Made by a program: the position numbers and the translations under genes. From Nonomuraea fuscirosea (GTDB lineage Bacteria; Actinomycetota; Actinomycetes; Streptosporangiales; Streptosporangiaceae), in NCBI RefSeq assembly GCF_003001935.1, contig NZ_PVNG01000025.1:1-64000 (forward strand): a stretch of 64,000 nt of DNA, read 5' to 3'. This document shows positions 1 through 7,471 of this stretch, in pieces. The notes beneath the pieces are model-generated. The model was not told the origin of the DNA. It was given only the letters and a program-made list of their open reading frames with translations, and ran no database searches. How positions within the stretch are numbered: the stretch's first letter is position 1; each line of letters starts with the position of its first letter.

Positions 1-25
1 CAAGGGCGGCAAGCAGTGCTCTCAT
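1..25 (-). CDS. 5' end of a gene running off the left edge (possible secreted protein)
   Basis: On the minus strand an ATG at 25-23 is preceded by a GAAGGG Shine-Dalgarno-like sequence about eight bases upstream, and the eight codons before the window edge read MRALLAAL. That is how many exported actinobacterial proteins begin (one basic residue, then Leu/Ala). Only 25 bases are visible, so neither length nor function can be judged. It diverges from the gene at 296, and the 270 bases between them presumably hold both promoters; I see no other gene there. Confidence 0.4.
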
Positions 26-295
26 GGGGGTGGCCCTTCGGGTCAGGCGGATGGCCGAACCATAAGATGTCGGGCAGATGGCCGCAATATTTCGACGATA
101 TTGCGCAAGGAAATAACTATCAGGCCGCACATGGTCGGCGTCTTTCGCCTGTTCGGCGCAGGTGGCACGGCCTCCGCGAAGGAGTCGCCGTACGCAAGGG
201 ACGACGTCGGCTGAGCGCAAACGGCCGCAAGACTTACGTTCGGCCACGGTCCGATCTTGCGCGCGAATGCGAGCCTCACTCCGTACGGTGGAGGC

Positions 296-934
296 ATGTT
301 CTTCGAACCGCCACCCGCGCTGGAGGAGGACGCCTCCGCGGCACCACCCGGATTACCGATCTGGTACGCCCCGCCCGCCGACCAGGCCGGCACGATGACG
401 CTGACCGGCCTGGAGCTGGCCCGCACCCCCAACGTCGTCGTCACCCTGCCGTCGATCACGGCCTACCGCGCCGGCTGCCTGCTCAACGTGGAGGTCGCCA
501 TGCGGCGGCACACGCTGTCGGCCGACGACTACCGGGCCCTGCAGATGTCCGTCTTCCCGGTCATGGTGCCGGGGGTGACCTCCGGCCGGCCGCTGCCGGA
601 CACCCTGCTGCGCTTCGGCGTCCGCTTCGCCGACGGCACCAAGGCCACCACCGTCGGGCAACGGTTCGAGCGGCTCAACATCCCGCGGGAGGAGCCGCCG
701 GGACCGCGCCTGTCCTGGCTGCTCGGCGGCATGTCGATGCGCAGCGGCGGTGAGGATGCCGGCATCGTCACCCCGGTGGGACTGTGGCTGTGGCCGCTGC
801 CGCCCAGGGAACCCTTCGAGCTCGCCCTGGAGTGGCCGGCCGGCGGGATCGAGCTGGGCTTCACCTCCCTGGACGGCTCGGCCATCGGCTCCGCCGCCGA
901 CCGGTCGGCCCCGCACTGGCCCCAGCAACCCTGA
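296..934 (+). CDS. hypothetical protein, 212 aa
   Basis: I do not recognise this protein. The ATG at 296 is chosen because GGTGGAGG lies directly upstream; an in-frame ATG at 257 has no comparable site. The product is soluble-looking, with an acidic, Pro/Ala-rich N terminus, and has no signal peptide, membrane segment or catalytic motif that I can name. The C-terminal half carries several aromatic/Pro clusters (LWLWPLPPREPF near residues 163-174) and ends in short hydrophobic strands, as in a beta-rich domain. Codon use is normal for the region. It lies 85 bases upstream of a CadD-type transporter on the same strand, so the two may be cotranscribed, but nothing links them functionally. Confidence 0.7.
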   Translation: MFFEPPPALEEDASAAPPGLPIWYAPPADQAGTMTLTGLELARTPNVVVTLPSITAYRAGCLLNVEVAMRRHTLSADDYRALQMSVFPVMVPGVTSGRPLPDTLLRFGVRFADGTKATTVGQRFERLNIPREEPPGPRLSWLLGGMSMRSGGEDAGIVTPVGLWLWPLPPREPFELALEWPAGGIELGFTSLDGSAIGSAADRSAPHWPQQP

Positions 935-1019
935 CGGGGACCGCCCGCACCGGCGTGTGGCAGGGTGTCCCGATGCGGCGAATCACCGGACCGGCGGCGC
1001 CGGCGAAGCGGGGCCCGGC

Positions 1020-1622
1020 GTGAACGTGGGAGTCGCCGGGCAGGCGGCGGGCCTGTTCGCGGTCACCAACGTGGACGACCTGCTGATCCTGGCCCTCTTC
1101 TTCGCCCAGGGCGCCGGACGCCGGGGGGCGGCGGCGCGGGTGGTCGCCGGCCAGTACCTCGGGTTCCTGGCCATCCTCGCGGTGGCCGCGGCCGCCGCCT
1201 TCGGCGCGAGCTTCCTGCCCGACCCGGTCCTGCCCTACCTGGGCCTGCTCCCGCTCGCGCTGGGACTCAAGGCGGCCTGGCAGGCGTGGCGGAACCATCG
1301 CGACGGCGACGAGGACGCGCCCGCGGGCGACCGTGCCGGCGGGCCGAAGGCGCTGGAGGTCGCCGCGGTCACCTTCGCCAACGGCGGCGACAACCTCGGC
1401 GTGTACGTGCCGGTGTTCGCCACCGCGGGCGCAGGCGCGATGAGCGTCTACGTCGCCGTGTTCCTCGCCCTGGTCGGCGTGTGGTGCGCCGCGGGCAGGT
1501 ACTTCGCCACCCGCCCGGTCGTCGCCAGGGTGCTGGGCCGGTGGGGGCACCTGCTGCTGCCGTTCGTCCTGATCGGCGTCGGAGCCCTCATCCTCGTCGA
1601 GGGCGGCGCCTTCGGCCTGTGA
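1020..1622 (+). CDS. CadD-family cadmium resistance / cation transporter, 200 aa
   Basis: This is an integral membrane protein with about five or six hydrophobic segments and two related loop motifs, NVDDL at residues 17-21 and NGGDNL at 121-126, each opening a membrane helix. Paired acidic N-x-D motifs of this sort, about 200 residues in total, are typical of the CadD/LysE-superfamily cadmium resistance transporters. A hydrophilic, Asp/Glu-rich stretch at 91-108 separates the two halves and is probably cytoplasmic. The start is taken as GTG at 1020, where the product begins VNVGVAG just before the first helix; the frame is open further upstream without membrane character. Substrate (cadmium or another divalent cation) is inferred from the family only. 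Confidence 0.75.
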   Translation: MNVGVAGQAAGLFAVTNVDDLLILALFFAQGAGRRGAAARVVAGQYLGFLAILAVAAAAAFGASFLPDPVLPYLGLLPLALGLKAAWQAWRNHRDGDEDAPAGDRAGGPKALEVAAVTFANGGDNLGVYVPVFATAGAGAMSVYVAVFLALVGVWCAAGRYFATRPVVARVLGRWGHLLLPFVLIGVGALILVEGGAFGL

Positions 1623-1706
1623 GCATGGACGCGCTCATCCGCGTGGAGGACAGCGCCGCCGACCTGTGCACGTGCCGCGCCCCTTCGAGCAGGCGTTCGC
1701 GGCGGC

Positions 1707-1721
1707 CCCCGGCCTTCGGGG
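1707..1721. terminator. short GC hairpin between convergent genes
   Basis: CCCCG (1707-1711) and CGGGG (1717-1721) enclose a five-base GCCTT loop. It sits between the stop of the CadD-like gene (1622) and the stop of the convergent small membrane protein gene (1727), with no T-tract, as is usual for high-GC actinobacteria. A stem this short is weak evidence. Confidence 0.35.
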
Positions 1722-1726
1722 ACCTA

Positions 1727-1918
1727 TCACCCCCGGAGGCGCCGGAACCCGATGTAGGTGATGACCAGCGCGACGACGACCACCACCGGACCGACGACGG
1801 CCCAGGTGGTGACGCCGCTCATCGCGCTGCCGCCAACAATGCCCAGCCCTTGGAGCGTCCACAGGACGCCGGTCGCGGCGAGGAGCAACCCGATCGCGAC
1901 GATGATCCGTGCCTTCAT
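1727..1918 (-). CDS. small two-helix membrane protein, 63 aa
   Basis: The ATG at 1918 has GGGAG six bases upstream and starts MKARIIVAIG, the first of two hydrophobic helices (about residues 3-20 and 36-54); the chain ends in a basic tail, FRRLRG. A longer frame to 1969 would add an Arg-rich extension without a ribosome site. Small proteins with two helices joined by a Gly/Ser/Thr loop are common in actinobacteria and mostly uncharacterised. Most likely both termini face the cytoplasm. No function is assigned. Confidence 0.65.
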   Translation of the reverse strand: MKARIIVAIGLLLAATGVLWTLQGLGIVGGSAMSGVTTWAVVGPVVVVVALVITYIGFRRLRG

Positions 1919-2095
1919 GTCCCTACTCCCAGCTCGCCGATCACCTGTGCGGTGCTCGATACCGGCCACCGGAGCCGTAAGGTACAGCCTGCACCACCGC
2001 CCCGGCGCCCGTCCGGCGGCGGGACGGATTCACCGTTAGGAGATCTTCCCGCGGATGCGGTGCCGCCCAGCTCGGACTCCGCGCGGTTCACCGGG

Positions 2096-3076
2096 TCAGG
2101 GGCCGCGGAACGTGGCGCGGTAGGCGCTGGGTGAGACCCCCAGTTCGTCTTTCAGATGCAGGCGCATCGAGCCGGCGGTGCCGAAGCCCGCGGTGACGGC
2201 GATCTCGTCGATGGGCAGGTCGGTGCGTTCCAGGAGGGTGCGGGCCCGCTCGATGCGCTGCTGGGTGAGCCACCGCCCCGGCGAGGTGCCGATCTCGTCG
2301 CGGAAGCGCCGGGTGAACGTCCGCGTGCTGGTCGATTCCTGGGCCGCCAGTTCCTGGAGCGTGACGGGCCGGTGCAGGTTCTCCAGCGCCCATCGGCGGG
2401 CCCTGCCGGTCGAGGAGGTCCTCGGGTCCGGCATCGGGCGCTTCACGTATTGCGCCTGCCCGCCCTCGCGGTGTGGCGGGACGACGGAGCCGCGCGCCAC
2501 CTCGTTGGCGACCGCCGCGCCGTGGTCGGTGCGGATCATGTGCAGGCACAGGTCGATGCCCGAGGCCCCGCCGGCGGAGGTGAGGACGCCGTCGTCGTCG
2601 GTGTAGAGGACGTCCGGGTCGAAGGCCACGTCCGGGAACCGCTCGCGGAACCGGGCGGACGAGCGCCAGTGCGCGGTCGCCCGCCGCCCGGCGAGCAGGC
2701 CGGCCGCGGCCAGCACGAACGATCCCGAGCAGATCGAGGCGATCCGCGTGCCGGGCCGGATCCGCGCCAGCGCGGCGGCGAGCGAGGGATCGAGCGGCTC
2801 GTTCCGGGGCTCGAAGTCGTCCGCCGAAGCCGGGACGACGACGGTTTCGGCCTCGGCCAGCGCCTCGGGGCCGTGCGCGACGGCGAGGGTGAAGTCGGCG
2901 TCGGTGCGGACGTCCCCGGGCTCGGGTGCGCAGGTCACGACCTCGTAGAGTGCGGCGCCGGCGGCCGAGCGCGCCTGGCCGAAGATCCGGTGCACGATGC
3001 TGAGCTCGAAGGACAGAACCCGGTCACGGGCCAGGACCGCCACTCGGTGGCGCGCGTCACCGCTGAAAGCAGCCAT
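2096..3076 (-). CDS. GlxA/FtrA-type transcriptional regulator (DJ-1/PfpI fold plus AraC HTH), 326 aa
   Basis: Residues about 10-190 form a DJ-1/PfpI-like domain with a cysteine in the nucleophile-elbow context (SICSGSF, Cys116) followed by the family's typical AAAGLLAGRRATAHW stretch. Residues about 225-325 form an AraC-type double helix-turn-helix (TSTRTFTRRF in the first recognition region, PIDEIAVTAGFG in the second). This is the GlxA/FtrA architecture, a DNA-binding regulator whose N-terminal domain is thought to sense a small ligand. The ATG at 3076 is used; a second ATG at 3094 is possible. The gene diverges from a quinone reductase gene across only 72 bases, so that gene is its most likely target. 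Confidence 0.9.
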   Translation of the reverse strand: MAAFSGDARHRVAVLARDRVLSFELSIVHRIFGQARSAAGAALYEVVTCAPEPGDVRTDADFTLAVAHGPEALAEAETVVVPASADDFEPRNEPLDPSLAAALARIRPGTRIASICSGSFVLAAAGLLAGRRATAHWRSSARFRERFPDVAFDPDVLYTDDDGVLTSAGGASGIDLCLHMIRTDHGAAVANEVARGSVVPPHREGGQAQYVKRPMPDPRTSSTGRARRWALENLHRPVTLQELAAQESTSTRTFTRRFRDEIGTSPGRWLTQQRIERARTLLERTDLPIDEIAVTAGFGTAGSMRLHLKDELGVSPSAYRATFRGP

Positions 3077-3148
3077 GGCCCGATCTTCGCACATGTTGTC
3101 CATCAGGCCAGTCGCCGGGGCGGTGCCGCCCGGAGCAGCCTTGACCTC

Positions 3149-3913
3149 ATGAACGTGCTCTGGATTCTCGCCCACCCCGAACCGCGCTCGCTCAACGGCT
3201 TCCTGGCCACGGAGGGGCGGCGCACGCTCCGTGCCGAAGGTCACCGGGTCGAGGTGTCGGACCTGTACGCGATGGGCTGGAACCCCGTCGTCGACGCCGC
3301 CGGCTACGCCCACCCCCCGGCGGAGCGGTTCCAGGTCGCCGGCGCCGCGAAGCAGGCGTACGAGAGCGGCGCGCTGAGCGCCGACATCCGGGCCGAGCAG
3401 GAGAAGATCGACCGGGCGGACACCATCGTCGTCCAGTTCCCGATGTGGTGGTTCGGCATGCCCGCCATCCTCAAGGGCTGGTTCGACCGGGTCTGGCACC
3501 AGGGCTACGCGTACGGGTCGCGCGGCCCGAACGGCGAGTGGATCGGCTACGGGGACGGGTTCCTCGCGGGCAAGCGTGCGCTGGCGGTGGTGACCATGGG
3601 CGGGCCGGCGTGGTTCTACGGCGAGCGGGGCATCCACGGAGCCGTCGGCGAACTGCTCTTCCCGTTGCAGCACGGCACCCTGTTCTACGCGGGCGCGGAG
3701 GTGCTGCCCCCGGTGCTGATCACGGGCGCCGACAGGTTCACGCCCGAGGAGGGCGAGGCGGCGGCCAAGGAGCTGCGTGAGCGCCTGCTCGCGATCCCGG
3801 CGACCCGGCCGATCGCGTACCGGAGGCAGAACGGCGGGGACTACGACGACGACTTCGTGCTGCGACCGGACGTGGCACCGGGCCTGACCGGACTGGGAGC
3901 GCATGTGGCCTGA
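3149..3913 (+). CDS. NAD(P)H:quinone oxidoreductase-like flavodoxin-fold protein, 254 aa
   Basis: The protein opens with the flavodoxin-fold strand NVLWILAHPEP and the FMN-phosphate loop region HPEPRSLNG, and carries the family hallmark FPMWWFGMPAILKGWFDRV (residues 98-115) and the later TMGGPAWFYGERG segment. These identify the MdaB/KefF/human NQO1-like quinone reductase family, which uses FMN or FAD for two-electron reduction of quinones. At 254 residues it is full length for the FAD-binding type, and it is soluble. The ATG at 3149 begins only 72 bases from the divergent GlxA-type regulator at 3076, which suggests regulation of this gene by that protein in response to electrophiles or quinones (inference). 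Confidence 0.9.
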   Translation: MNVLWILAHPEPRSLNGFLATEGRRTLRAEGHRVEVSDLYAMGWNPVVDAAGYAHPPAERFQVAGAAKQAYESGALSADIRAEQEKIDRADTIVVQFPMWWFGMPAILKGWFDRVWHQGYAYGSRGPNGEWIGYGDGFLAGKRALAVVTMGGPAWFYGERGIHGAVGELLFPLQHGTLFYAGAEVLPPVLITGADRFTPEEGEAAAKELRERLLAIPATRPIAYRRQNGGDYDDDFVLRPDVAPGLTGLGAHVA

Positions 3914-3930
3914 CGCCCGGCAGGGGGTGT

Positions 3931-3961
3931 GCGGGCGCCCGTCCCCTGGGCGGGCGCCCGC
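3931..3961. terminator. bidirectional GC-rich terminator hairpin
   Basis: GCGGGCGCCCG at 3931-3941 pairs perfectly with CGGGCGCCCGC at 3951-3961 around a nine-base loop. Each arm is also partly self-complementary (GGGCGCCC). It lies in the 59-base gap between the converging quinone reductase and secreted-protein genes, exactly where a shared terminator is expected. There is no T-tract. Confidence 0.75.
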
Positions 3962-3972
3962 GGTCCCAGGGG

Positions 3973-4365
3973 TCAGCAGTTGGTCTTCTTCTTGGTCAGG
4001 ACGACCTTGTCCGGCATGGAGTAGCCGACCTTCTTCTTGCCGCTGGTCTTCGCGTTGACCCCGACGCACTTCCAGAAGAAGTCGTGGTTCTGCTTGACGA
4101 ACTTCAGCTCGATCCACCGCTTCTGGTTGCAGTGGTTGTTGAAGTACACGGTGGTGGAGACGTTGCCGTCGCCCCAGGAGACGTTGATCTTGTTTCCCTT
4201 GGGCGAGGTGCACGAGGCCGACTTGCGGTGCACGCTGAGCGTCCCCGCCTCGGCCGTCGCGGCGGGCGAGGACGGGGCGGCGGCGTTCGCCGGGGTGGAC
4301 ACGGTCAGCATCGCGAGAGCGGCGCCGGCTCCGGCCAGCGCGGGAACGAGCTTCGAGTACCTCAT
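3973..4365 (-). CDS. secreted small four-cysteine protein, 130 aa
   Basis: The ATG at 4365 has AGGAAGAGG upstream and starts a classical Sec signal peptide: MRYSK, a hydrophobic core to about residue 22, then TPANAAAPS, with likely cleavage after ANA or AAA near residue 28. The mature part is basic and rich in Lys, Asn, Thr and aromatic residues, with four cysteines near residues 47, 68, 88 and 130, the last being the C terminus; two disulfides are likely. The alternating pattern looks like a small beta sandwich. I do not recognise a named family. A second secreted four-Cys protein of similar build lies at 51494. A strong interrupted palindrome is about 140 bases upstream. Confidence 0.8.
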   Translation of the reverse strand: MRYSKLVPALAGAGAALAMLTVSTPANAAAPSSPAATAEAGTLSVHRKSASCTSPKGNKINVSWGDGNVSTTVYFNNHCNQKRWIELKFVKQNHDFFWKCVGVNAKTSGKKKVGYSMPDKVVLTKKKTNC

Positions 4366-4504
4366 GATCCTCTTCCTGTCTCGGTGACGTGGCGATCCGG
4401 GCCCCGGACCGGCTTCGCCTGCCGCTCCCGTCGGGCGGCGACCTCGGCGCCGGGGCTCGTTCACCACGCTGACCGCCGGCTCCGCGAGACGGCAAGGGAT
4501 CTTT

Positions 4505-4544
4505 GTCCGGAGTACGTCCAGCGAAGTCTGGACGAACTCCGGAC
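4505..4544. repeat. 40-bp interrupted palindrome (possible operator or RNA hairpin)
   Basis: GTCCGGAGT (4505-4513) pairs with ACTCCGGAC (4536-4544) and GTCCAG (4516-4521) pairs with CTGGAC (4528-4533), leaving a two-base internal mismatch on each side and a six-base loop. All 15 base pairs are perfect. It lies in the 289-base gene-free stretch between the secreted-protein start (4365) and the aldo/keto reductase stop (4655). It could be a terminator for the latter, an operator for the former, or a small mobile palindrome. Confidence 0.6.
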
Positions 4545-4654
4545 ATTGGATCAGCGCACGTCAGCGGGTTCCGGGCTCCGGCGAAGGGCATGTGAGCGCC
4601 CGGCGCCCGACCCGGCGGCCGGCATGACGTACCTCAAGTGGTGGGTGGGCGGGT

Positions 4655-5629
4655 TCAGCGGTCGGCGCCCGCGGGGGCCGGGGTGAAGTCGCGGTGGCCC
4701 ACGACGTCGGAGGCGGCGGAGGCGAGGTGGGCCAGGTCGTCGGAGGTCAGCTCGACGCCGAGGGCCGCCACGTTCTCGTCGAGCCGTTCGCGCCGGCGGG
4801 TGCCGGGGATCGGCACGACCCCCTGGGCCAGCAGCCAGGCCAGGGCGAGCTGCGCCACGGTGACGCCCTTGCCGGCGGCGAGGGTCTCGATCCGTCCCAC
4901 CAGGGCGCGGTTCGCGGCGAACGCGGCGGGCTGGAAGCGGGGCAGCCCTCTGCGGGCGTCGTCGGGGGCCAGCTCGTCCAGGCTGCGCAGGCGATCGGTG
5001 AGCACGCCGCGCCCGAGCGGGGAGAAGGCGACGAAGCCGATGCCGAGCTCGTCCATGACCGCCTTCTCGCCGTTGTGCAGCACGTCCGGCGAGAACAGGG
5101 AGAACTCCGACTGCACGGCGGCGAGCGGATGCACGGCGTGCGCCCGCCTGATGGTCGCCGCCGAGGCCTCCGACAGCCCGATGTGGCGCACCTTGCCGGC
5201 CTTGACCAGCTCGGACATCGCCCCGACCGACTCCTCGATCGGCACGTCCGGGTCCACCCGGTGCAGGTAGTACAGGTCGATGACGTCGGTGCCGAGGTGG
5301 CGCAGCGACCGGTCGGCGGCGCGCCGGATGTAGGCGGGGGTGCCGTTGCGGCCGTGCACGGTGCCGTCGTCGTCGGTCTCCGCGGACGCCTTCGTGGCCA
5401 GCACGATCTCATCGCGGCGGTCGCCGAGGGCGCGGGCGATCAGCTTCTCGTTCTCGAACGGCCCGTACGCCTCCGCCGTGTCGATGAAGGTGACGCCCGA
5501 GTCGACGGCGTGCCGCAGCGTCGCCACGGACTCCCGCTCGTCGGCGCCGCCGTAGAAGGCGCTCATGCCCATCGCGCCGAAGCCGAGCGCGGACACGGTC
5601 AGCCCGTCGCCGAGTGGGGTGGTTCTCAT
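4655..5629 (-). CDS. aldo/keto reductase, 324 aa
   Basis: This is a full-length (alpha/beta)8 aldo/keto reductase with the catalytic tetrad in place: Asp50 (TFIDTAEAYG), Tyr55, Lys80 (LATK) and His123 (YYLHRVD). The C-terminal NADPH-binding segment PIPGTRRRERLDEN is present. The GFGAMGMSAFYGG opening is typical of the YajO/AKR13-like group that reduces aldehydes and ketones. The ATG at 5629 overlaps the stop of the upstream MerR gene by four bases (ATGA), so the two are translationally coupled and the enzyme is very probably under that regulator's control through the palindrome at 6057-6078. Confidence 0.93.
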   Translation of the reverse strand: MRTTPLGDGLTVSALGFGAMGMSAFYGGADERESVATLRHAVDSGVTFIDTAEAYGPFENEKLIARALGDRRDEIVLATKASAETDDDGTVHGRNGTPAYIRRAADRSLRHLGTDVIDLYYLHRVDPDVPIEESVGAMSELVKAGKVRHIGLSEASAATIRRAHAVHPLAAVQSEFSLFSPDVLHNGEKAVMDELGIGFVAFSPLGRGVLTDRLRSLDELAPDDARRGLPRFQPAAFAANRALVGRIETLAAGKGVTVAQLALAWLLAQGVVPIPGTRRRERLDENVAALGVELTSDDLAHLASAASDVVGHRDFTPAPAGADR

Positions 5630-6042
5630 GGTTGCTCCTGTTCGGTGACCGCCCGGTAGGCGGCGATCTTGGCGTCGATGGCGGCGAGGTGCTGTTTGGT
5701 ACGTTCCAGTTGTTCGATCACGCGCTCCCGGTGCCGGGAGAAGAACGCCAGCCGTTCGGCCTCGGTCCCCTCACGCCGGCTCAGGTCGGCGATCACGCGC
5801 AGGTCGGCGATCGACATCCCCGTCTCGCGCAGCATGACCAGGCCGGCGATCCAGGCCAGGTCGCCGGCGCGGTAGCGGCGCCGGCCGCCGGGGTCGCGCG
5901 GGGCGGGGTCGAGCAGCAGGCCCTCGCGCTCGTAGTAGCGCAGCGCCTCGATGCCGACGCCGGTGACGCGCGCGACCTCGCCGATCGACAGGCCCTCCGG
6001 CGGGATCTCGACGTCGAGCTGGGGTAGCAGCAACTCGCTCAT
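5626..6042 (-). CDS. MerR-family transcriptional regulator, 138 aa
   Basis: The winged helix-turn-helix begins at LSIGEVARVTGVGIEALRYY and continues through GRRRYRAGDLAWI; a long amphipathic coiled coil (about residues 85-130) for dimerisation follows. There is no cysteine in the effector region, so metal or Fe-S sensing of the classical kind is unlikely. I choose the ATG at 6042 rather than the in-frame ATG at 6051 because a MerR-type promoter (35 box TTGACC, 19-base spacer, 10 box CACGAT at 6055-6050) would start transcription almost exactly at 6042, giving a leaderless mRNA. The gene overlaps the aldo/keto reductase downstream by four bases and is probably autoregulated. Confidence 0.9.
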   Translation of the reverse strand: MSELLLPQLDVEIPPEGLSIGEVARVTGVGIEALRYYEREGLLLDPAPRDPGGRRRYRAGDLAWIAGLVMLRETGMSIADLRVIADLSRREGTEAERLAFFSRHRERVIEQLERTKQHLAAIDAKIAAYRAVTEQEQP

Positions 6043-6049
6043 GCCCACC

Positions 6050-6080
6050 ATCGTGCGACCTGTAGCGCGCTACAGGTCAA
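6050..6080 (-). promoter_or_regulatory. MerR-type promoter with a perfect 22-bp operator palindrome
   Basis: The sequence 6057-6078 is a perfect palindrome with half-site GACCTGTAGCG. On the minus strand TTGACC (6080-6075) serves as the 35 box and CACGAT (6055-6050) as a weak 10 box, 19 bases apart. The over-long 19-base spacer filled by a dyad is the diagnostic layout of promoters activated by MerR-family proteins. The presumed regulator is the gene that starts at 6042. Box assignment is by eye. Confidence 0.75.
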
Positions 6081-6139
6081 ATCCGCCACGCCGGTCCCGC
6101 ACGTCACCCGGCCGCGGTCGCGGCGGGACCGCACAGGCG

Positions 6140-6177
6140 CAGGCGCGGCCGCGACCTTCCGGCCGCGACCGCGCCTG
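6140..6177 (-). terminator. long GC hairpin downstream of the hydrolase operon
   Basis: CAGGCGCGGCCGCGAC (6140-6155) pairs with GCCGCGACCGCGCCTG (6162-6177) with two mismatched positions around a six-base loop. It lies 87 bases beyond the stop codon at 6264 of the last gene of the minus-strand biosynthetic operon and is the best candidate for its terminator. Confidence 0.6.
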
Positions 6178-6263
6178 TGACCGCAGGTGCCTCCCGCACC
6201 TCGGTGGTGGTCACCCGCCCGGCCGCCAGTCCGTCCGGCCGGTGAGCGGGTGCCGGAGCGCCG

Positions 6264-7154
6264 TCACATGGGATGACGCTTCAGGAACGTGTGCGCCGCC
6301 TCCCCCACGGCCAGCGGGTTCATGCTCTGCAGCCCGTGCGTGGCGTTGGGGATGCCGCACCGCTCGGCCTGCGGGAGCCAGTCCATGAGGAAGCGCTGCG
6401 TCGCGCGGAAGCCGGGCATGACGGACTCGCTGTCCAGGCCCATCACGGCGAGCACGGGCATGGCGGGCTTCCGCTCGGCCAGGCTGTCGGCCTCGGACGG
6501 CTTGAACCCCCACTGGGAGATCGCGGGGAAGTCCACGGTGAACGTCGTGTCGACGCACTCCTCGACCCGGTTCCACACGTCGAGCGGGCCGGTCATCTCG
6601 ACGGCGGGCAGGAAGCTGGGCCCGCACACCGCCTCCATGTAGAGCTGCGCCGCGCCGAGCTTGTCGCCCGTCTCGTACACCTTCATGGCGTTCATGAAGG
6701 CGTCGATGTTCGCGGTGATCGCGTCGGGCTCCTCGCGCGGCAGGTACGGCTCCAGCAGGATCGCGCTGTGCGCCCGCTCGGGGTGGGACAGCAGGAACTG
6801 GAAGGCGATCACCCCGCCGAAGGAGAAGGCCATGATGTGGGCCTTGTCGATGCCGAGGTGGTCGAGCAGTTCGCGGACGTGCTCGGCGCCGCCCTCGATG
6901 CTGAGGGCGTCGCCGTCCAGGGTGCTGCCGTTGTAGCCGGCCCGGTAGTAGCTGATGAGCTGGTAGTCGTTCAGCAGCGGCGGGTAGAACCGCATCGGCG
7001 TGATGAGGCTGTCGGCGATGCTGGTGCCGTGGATGCACAGCACGGGCTCGCCTTCGCCGAGCACCGTGTACCTGAGCTCGCCGCCGGTGACCTTGGCCCG
7101 GCGGTCGTGCTCGACGTTCCATTCGCGCCCGATGTACAACGCGTCTCGCATCAT
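6264..7154 (-). CDS. alpha/beta hydrolase, 296 aa
   Basis: This is a single-domain alpha/beta-hydrolase: oxyanion-hole segment LCIHGTS (residues 39-45), nucleophile elbow AFSFGG with Ser111, a candidate acid Asp near 246 (VMGLDSE) and catalytic His near 273 (NATHGLQ). No signal peptide is present. The substrate cannot be read from sequence; hydrolases of this size in polyketide clusters often cut thioesters, lactones or C-C bonds. The gene is last in a run of overlapping minus-strand genes; its ATG at 7154 overlaps the stop codon of the upstream Nif11-like gene, so the two are coupled. A second ATG follows immediately at 7151. Confidence 0.88.
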   Translation of the reverse strand: MMRDALYIGREWNVEHDRRAKVTGGELRYTVLGEGEPVLCIHGTSIADSLITPMRFYPPLLNDYQLISYYRAGYNGSTLDGDALSIEGGAEHVRELLDHLGIDKAHIMAFSFGGVIAFQFLLSHPERAHSAILLEPYLPREEPDAITANIDAFMNAMKVYETGDKLGAAQLYMEAVCGPSFLPAVEMTGPLDVWNRVEECVDTTFTVDFPAISQWGFKPSEADSLAERKPAMPVLAVMGLDSESVMPGFRATQRFLMDWLPQAERCGIPNATHGLQSMNPLAVGEAAHTFLKRHPM

Positions 7155-7471
7155 GTCGTGGGCTCCAATCCGACCAGGAGGCCGGTCTCGTCGAGGCTGG
7201 GGACGAGGTCGAAGACGAGGAATTCGAGGTAGTGGCGGCCCCACAGCAGGTCCCAGAGCGGGAAGCGCTCGTTGAACTCCTCGCCGCGCTCGCGTGCCAG
7301 CCGCTCCTCCAGGTCCCAGATGAGGGTGTTGAACTCCTGGACGGTGAACGGGTAGCCGGCTCCGGCGGCGGCCGCGACGACCTCGTCCTTGGGCTTGTCC
7401 TTGAGCCGTTCGCACAGTTCCGGCCGCTGCGCCAGGGCGCGCAGGAAGTCGATGACGTTCGTCTCGCTCAC
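7151..7471 (-). CDS. Nif11-domain small protein B, 106 aa
   Basis: Residues 6-57 resemble the Nif11 domain: a FLRALAQRPELCERL helix, a basic turn, DEVVAAAAGAGYPFTVQEF, then an amphipathic helix. This domain is best known as the leader region of Nif11-like precursor peptides (NHLP) and in nitrogen-fixation proteins. Here the C-terminal half is not a Cys/Ser/Thr-rich core and has no Gly-Gly cleavage site; it is aromatic (PLWDLLWGRHYLEFLV, about residues 73-88). The start is GTG at 7471, inside the GTGA overlap with its paralogue upstream. Both flanking genes overlap it, so expression is strictly coupled. It may be a carrier, adaptor or unusual precursor; the role is unknown. Confidence 0.75.
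   Translation of the reverse strand: MSETNVIDFLRALAQRPELCERLKDKPKDEVVAAAAGAGYPFTVQEFNTLIWDLEERLARERGEEFNERFPLWDLLWGRHYLEFLVFDLVPSLDETGLLVGLEPTT

Noticed and set aside
3077..4591. Upstream extension of the GlxA-type regulator frame
   Set aside because: The open frame continues far upstream, but that part is Arg/Gly-rich shadow sequence opposite the quinone reductase. The regulator fold starts at the ATG at 3076.
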